Source of the DNA: UBA288 sp964461885
Lineage (GTDB): Archaea; Halobacteriota; Methanomicrobia; Methanomicrobiales; Methanospirillaceae
DNA: 30,892 nucleotides
Direction of reading: 5' to 3'
Assembly (NCBI GenBank): GCA_964461885.1
Contig: CAYWVY010000023.1
Coordinates: 1 to 30,892 of the forward strand
The position numbers were made by a program, and so were the translations under genes. Under the pieces are notes generated by a model. That model worked only from the letters and a program-made list of their open reading frames with translations, had not been told where the DNA came from and did no database searches. Positions within the stretch are counted from its first letter, which is position 1; every line of letters starts with the position of its first letter. This document shows, in pieces, positions 29,454-30,892 of the stretch.

Positions 29454-30557
29454 GTGCCCTGCGCCATGGTCGGCGCGGTCGCGGCCCTTTCAGCCTACGA
29501 CGGGCTCGGGGTCGTGGTGCACGGCTCCTCGGGCTGCTGGTTCTACCCGTCGTCCCTCCTCCGGGTCGACCTGGGGTGCACGGACCTCTCGAGCGCCGAC
29601 GCGGTCCTCGGCGCGGAGCGGCGGGTCCGCGAGACGGTCGAGGCCATGCTCCCCCGCCACCGCGCGGTCGCGGTGGTGAACACCTGCGTGCCCGGGATCG
29701 TCGGCGAGGACCTGGCCGGAGCCCTGGGCGACCTGCCGGTCACGGTCGTGGACGCGCCGGGCTTCCTCGGGGGCGCCTGGATCGGGCACGAGCGAGCGAT
29801 CGTGGCTCTCCGGCCAGTCGTGGACGAAGCGGCCGGTGGGGTGGGAATCGATGGGCTCTCGCCACTCGATCCGTTCGCCCGCGGGAACCTGTTCGAGATC
29901 GAACGGATCCTCCGGCTCGCCGGGGCCACACCCGGGGCCCGCTTCGCCGGGGGAGCGGTCGAGTCGATCGGCCGGGCCGCCCCCGTCTCGGTCGTCGCGA
30001 ACCCCGCGTTCGCGGCCGGGCCGGGAGAGCTCGCCGGCGACCTGCTCGGGCTCGACGCGGTGCTCGCGACCGTCGGCCGGCTTGCGGACCGCGACGACCA
30101 TCTCGACGTGGAGCCCGTCGCCGCCGAATGCGCCGAGGCCGAGGAGCGGTGCGTGCACGCCTGCGACAAGTTCCTCCGCCGCCACGACCCGCCGCGGGCC
30201 GCGATCTTCGGCGAGGCGGCGTACGTCGACGCGGCCGGCCAACTCCTCGACCGCTACCTCGGCGCCGACTGCGCGGTCCTGGGGTACCGGGACACGCCCC
30301 CCGGCCCGGGCAGTCCCGGCAACGTCCGGGCCGACGACTTGGGCTCGGTCGAGGAGGCCCTCGATCGGGCCCAGCCCGACCTGATCCTCGGCTCCTCGTT
30401 CGAGCGGCGGCTCCGGCCGGAGGCCGCGTTCGTGCCGCTCGCGCCGCCGCTCCGGGGCCGCTGGCGGCTCGCGGCGACCCCGTTCGCCGGGGTCGAGGGG
30501 GTGCTCGCCCTGGTCGAGAGCGTGCTGAACGCCTGCACGACCGGGCGGAAGGCTTGA
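29454..30557 (+). CDS. NifK/NifN-like catalytic subunit 2 of a nitrogenase-like enzyme
   Basis: 367 residues from the GTG at 29454. The Cys triad is again present: C3 (PCAMVGAV), C28 (VHGSSGCWF) and C78 (VVNTCVPGIVGEDL), then DAPGFLGGAW; the spacing resembles NifK. It is clearly related to subunit 1 but far from identical, so the pair should form an alpha-beta unit and not a CfbD-type homodimer. The start is uncertain: GTG at 29454 leaves only two residues before the first Cys, CTG at 29424 would overlap the previous stop (CTGA) and give a longer N-terminus with another Cys, and the ATG at 29292 would overlap subunit 1 by 136 bases with Arg/Pro-rich sequence. The C-terminal half includes AEERCVHACDKFLRRH and AIFGEAAYVDAAGQLLDRYL. 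Confidence 0.78.
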   Translation: MPCAMVGAVAALSAYDGLGVVVHGSSGCWFYPSSLLRVDLGCTDLSSADAVLGAERRVRETVEAMLPRHRAVAVVNTCVPGIVGEDLAGALGDLPVTVVDAPGFLGGAWIGHERAIVALRPVVDEAAGGVGIDGLSPLDPFARGNLFEIERILRLAGATPGARFAGGAVESIGRAAPVSVVANPAFAAGPGELAGDLLGLDAVLATVGRLADRDDHLDVEPVAAECAEAEERCVHACDKFLRRHDPPRAAIFGEAAYVDAAGQLLDRYLGADCAVLGYRDTPPGPGSPGNVRADDLGSVEEALDRAQPDLILGSSFERRLRPEAAFVPLAPPLRGRWRLAATPFAGVEGVLALVESVLNACTTGRKA

Positions 30558-30585
30558 GCCGCCCGCCGGCCCACTGAAGAGACAT

Positions 30586-30801
30586 ATGGACGGACGACAG
30601 CGGGCCGCGGTCCGGCCCGGGCTCCGGGTGGCGATCGTGCAGAAGCAGGACCAGCGGACGGGCCAAACGGTCGAGGGGGTCGTGGCGGCGGTCCTGACCC
30701 GGTCGGCCTCGCACCCGCACGGGATCAAGGTCCGGCTCGTCGACGGCAGGGTCGGCCGGGTGAAGGCAGTGCACGGCGACGACCCGGCGCCGCCGGCCTG
30801 A
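30586..30801 (+). CDS. YwbE-family small protein
   Basis: 71 residues. The pattern RPGLRVAIVQKQDQRTGQTVEGVVAAVLT, then HPHGIKVRLVDGRVGRVK, is that of the YwbE/DUF2196 family, a small beta-rich protein found in bacteria and archaea whose function is unknown. Length and motif order are normal for the family. It starts 28 bases after the NifK-like stop, so it may be the last gene of the nitrogenase-like transcript, though the family is widespread without such genes. Confidence 0.85.
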   Translation: MDGRQRAAVRPGLRVAIVQKQDQRTGQTVEGVVAAVLTRSASHPHGIKVRLVDGRVGRVKAVHGDDPAPPA

Positions 30802-30837
30802 GCTGGTACGGCGGATCCCTCCGAGGGCGGTTGCAGG

Positions 30838-30846
30838 AAAAAAAAA
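30838..30846 (-). terminator. Oligo-T tract (T9 on the minus strand)
   Basis: Nine A on the plus strand read as T9 on the minus strand, 29 bases after a possible minus-strand stop codon at 30876-30878. Archaeal termination commonly occurs at such T runs without a hairpin. Confidence 0.45.
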
Positions 30847-30875
30847 GGTGGGACTCCCGGACGACCCAGCCCCGG

Positions 30876-30892
30876 TCAGCTCCCCTCGATCA
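30876..30892 (-). CDS. Possible 3' end of a minus-strand gene cut by the window edge
   Basis: Read on the minus strand, the last bases give ATC GAG GGG AGC TGA (Ile-Glu-Gly-Ser-stop). The T9 tract follows downstream, as expected after a stop codon. With only four codons visible this rests on the terminator alone. Confidence 0.25.

Noticed and set aside
27618..30557. True nitrogenase (nifHDK)
   Set aside because: The catalytic subunits are too short and lack visible FeMo-cofactor ligands, and the NifH-like protein is of the CfbC type. No nifE/N/B genes are nearby.

Overview
The window comes from a GC-rich archaeon of the methanogenic Euryarchaeota. The archaeal markers are Nop5, fibrillarin and Cbf5, a TATA-binding-protein-like sequence and TATA boxes about 25-40 nt upstream of starts. 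The methanogen markers are a CfbC-type NifH homologue and secreted PEGA and C69 proteins. The Methanomicrobiales are my best guess, because several members are remembered to carry bacterial-type ruvABC. The sequence is a draft: it has one 100-N gap and at least six single-base frame breaks.

Layout. 1-402 is gene-free and holds three strong hairpins. 403-2921 carries a Rieske ferredoxin, a frame-broken DUF2795 gene, a frame-broken TBP-like gene, a YkgJ-type cysteine protein, a cupin and an HxlR regulator. 3096-5259 is a compact ruvC-ruvA-ruvB cluster. 5256-9184 has an M20 amidohydrolase, a PEGA surface protein, a ROK sugar kinase and a DNA methyltransferase. 9453-12716 has an ArsR-type regulator, a long HEAT-repeat protein with a damaged start, an HTH regulator and a frame-broken SemiSWEET. 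12803-19899 holds a zinc-ribbon/transglutaminase protein, then on the minus strand a TctA-like membrane protein followed by nop5-flpA-DUF1614-sugar isomerase, and on the plus strand hemD-cbf5. 19983-21383 has a secreted papain-like protease with a dockerin-like tail and tRNA-Ser(GGA). 21384-23680 is gene-poor and holds degenerate repeats, one broken secreted-protein gene and the assembly gap. 23681-27160 encodes a C69 peptidase, a CPBP membrane protease and a thioredoxin-like lipoprotein. 27206-30557 holds a cupin and a nitrogenase-like operon of one NifH-like and two NifD/NifK-like subunits. A YwbE-like protein closes the window.

How the genes work together. RuvA/B/C form a complete Holliday-junction branch-migration and resolution set. 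FlpA with Nop5, and Cbf5, are the catalytic cores of the C/D and H/ACA guide-RNP machines; each is translationally coupled to a neighbour. HemD makes uroporphyrinogen III, the tetrapyrrole precursor of coenzyme F430. The nitrogenase-like operon resembles the F430-pathway CfbC/CfbD reductase but has two different catalytic subunits instead of one, and is the best candidate here for an uncharacterised system.
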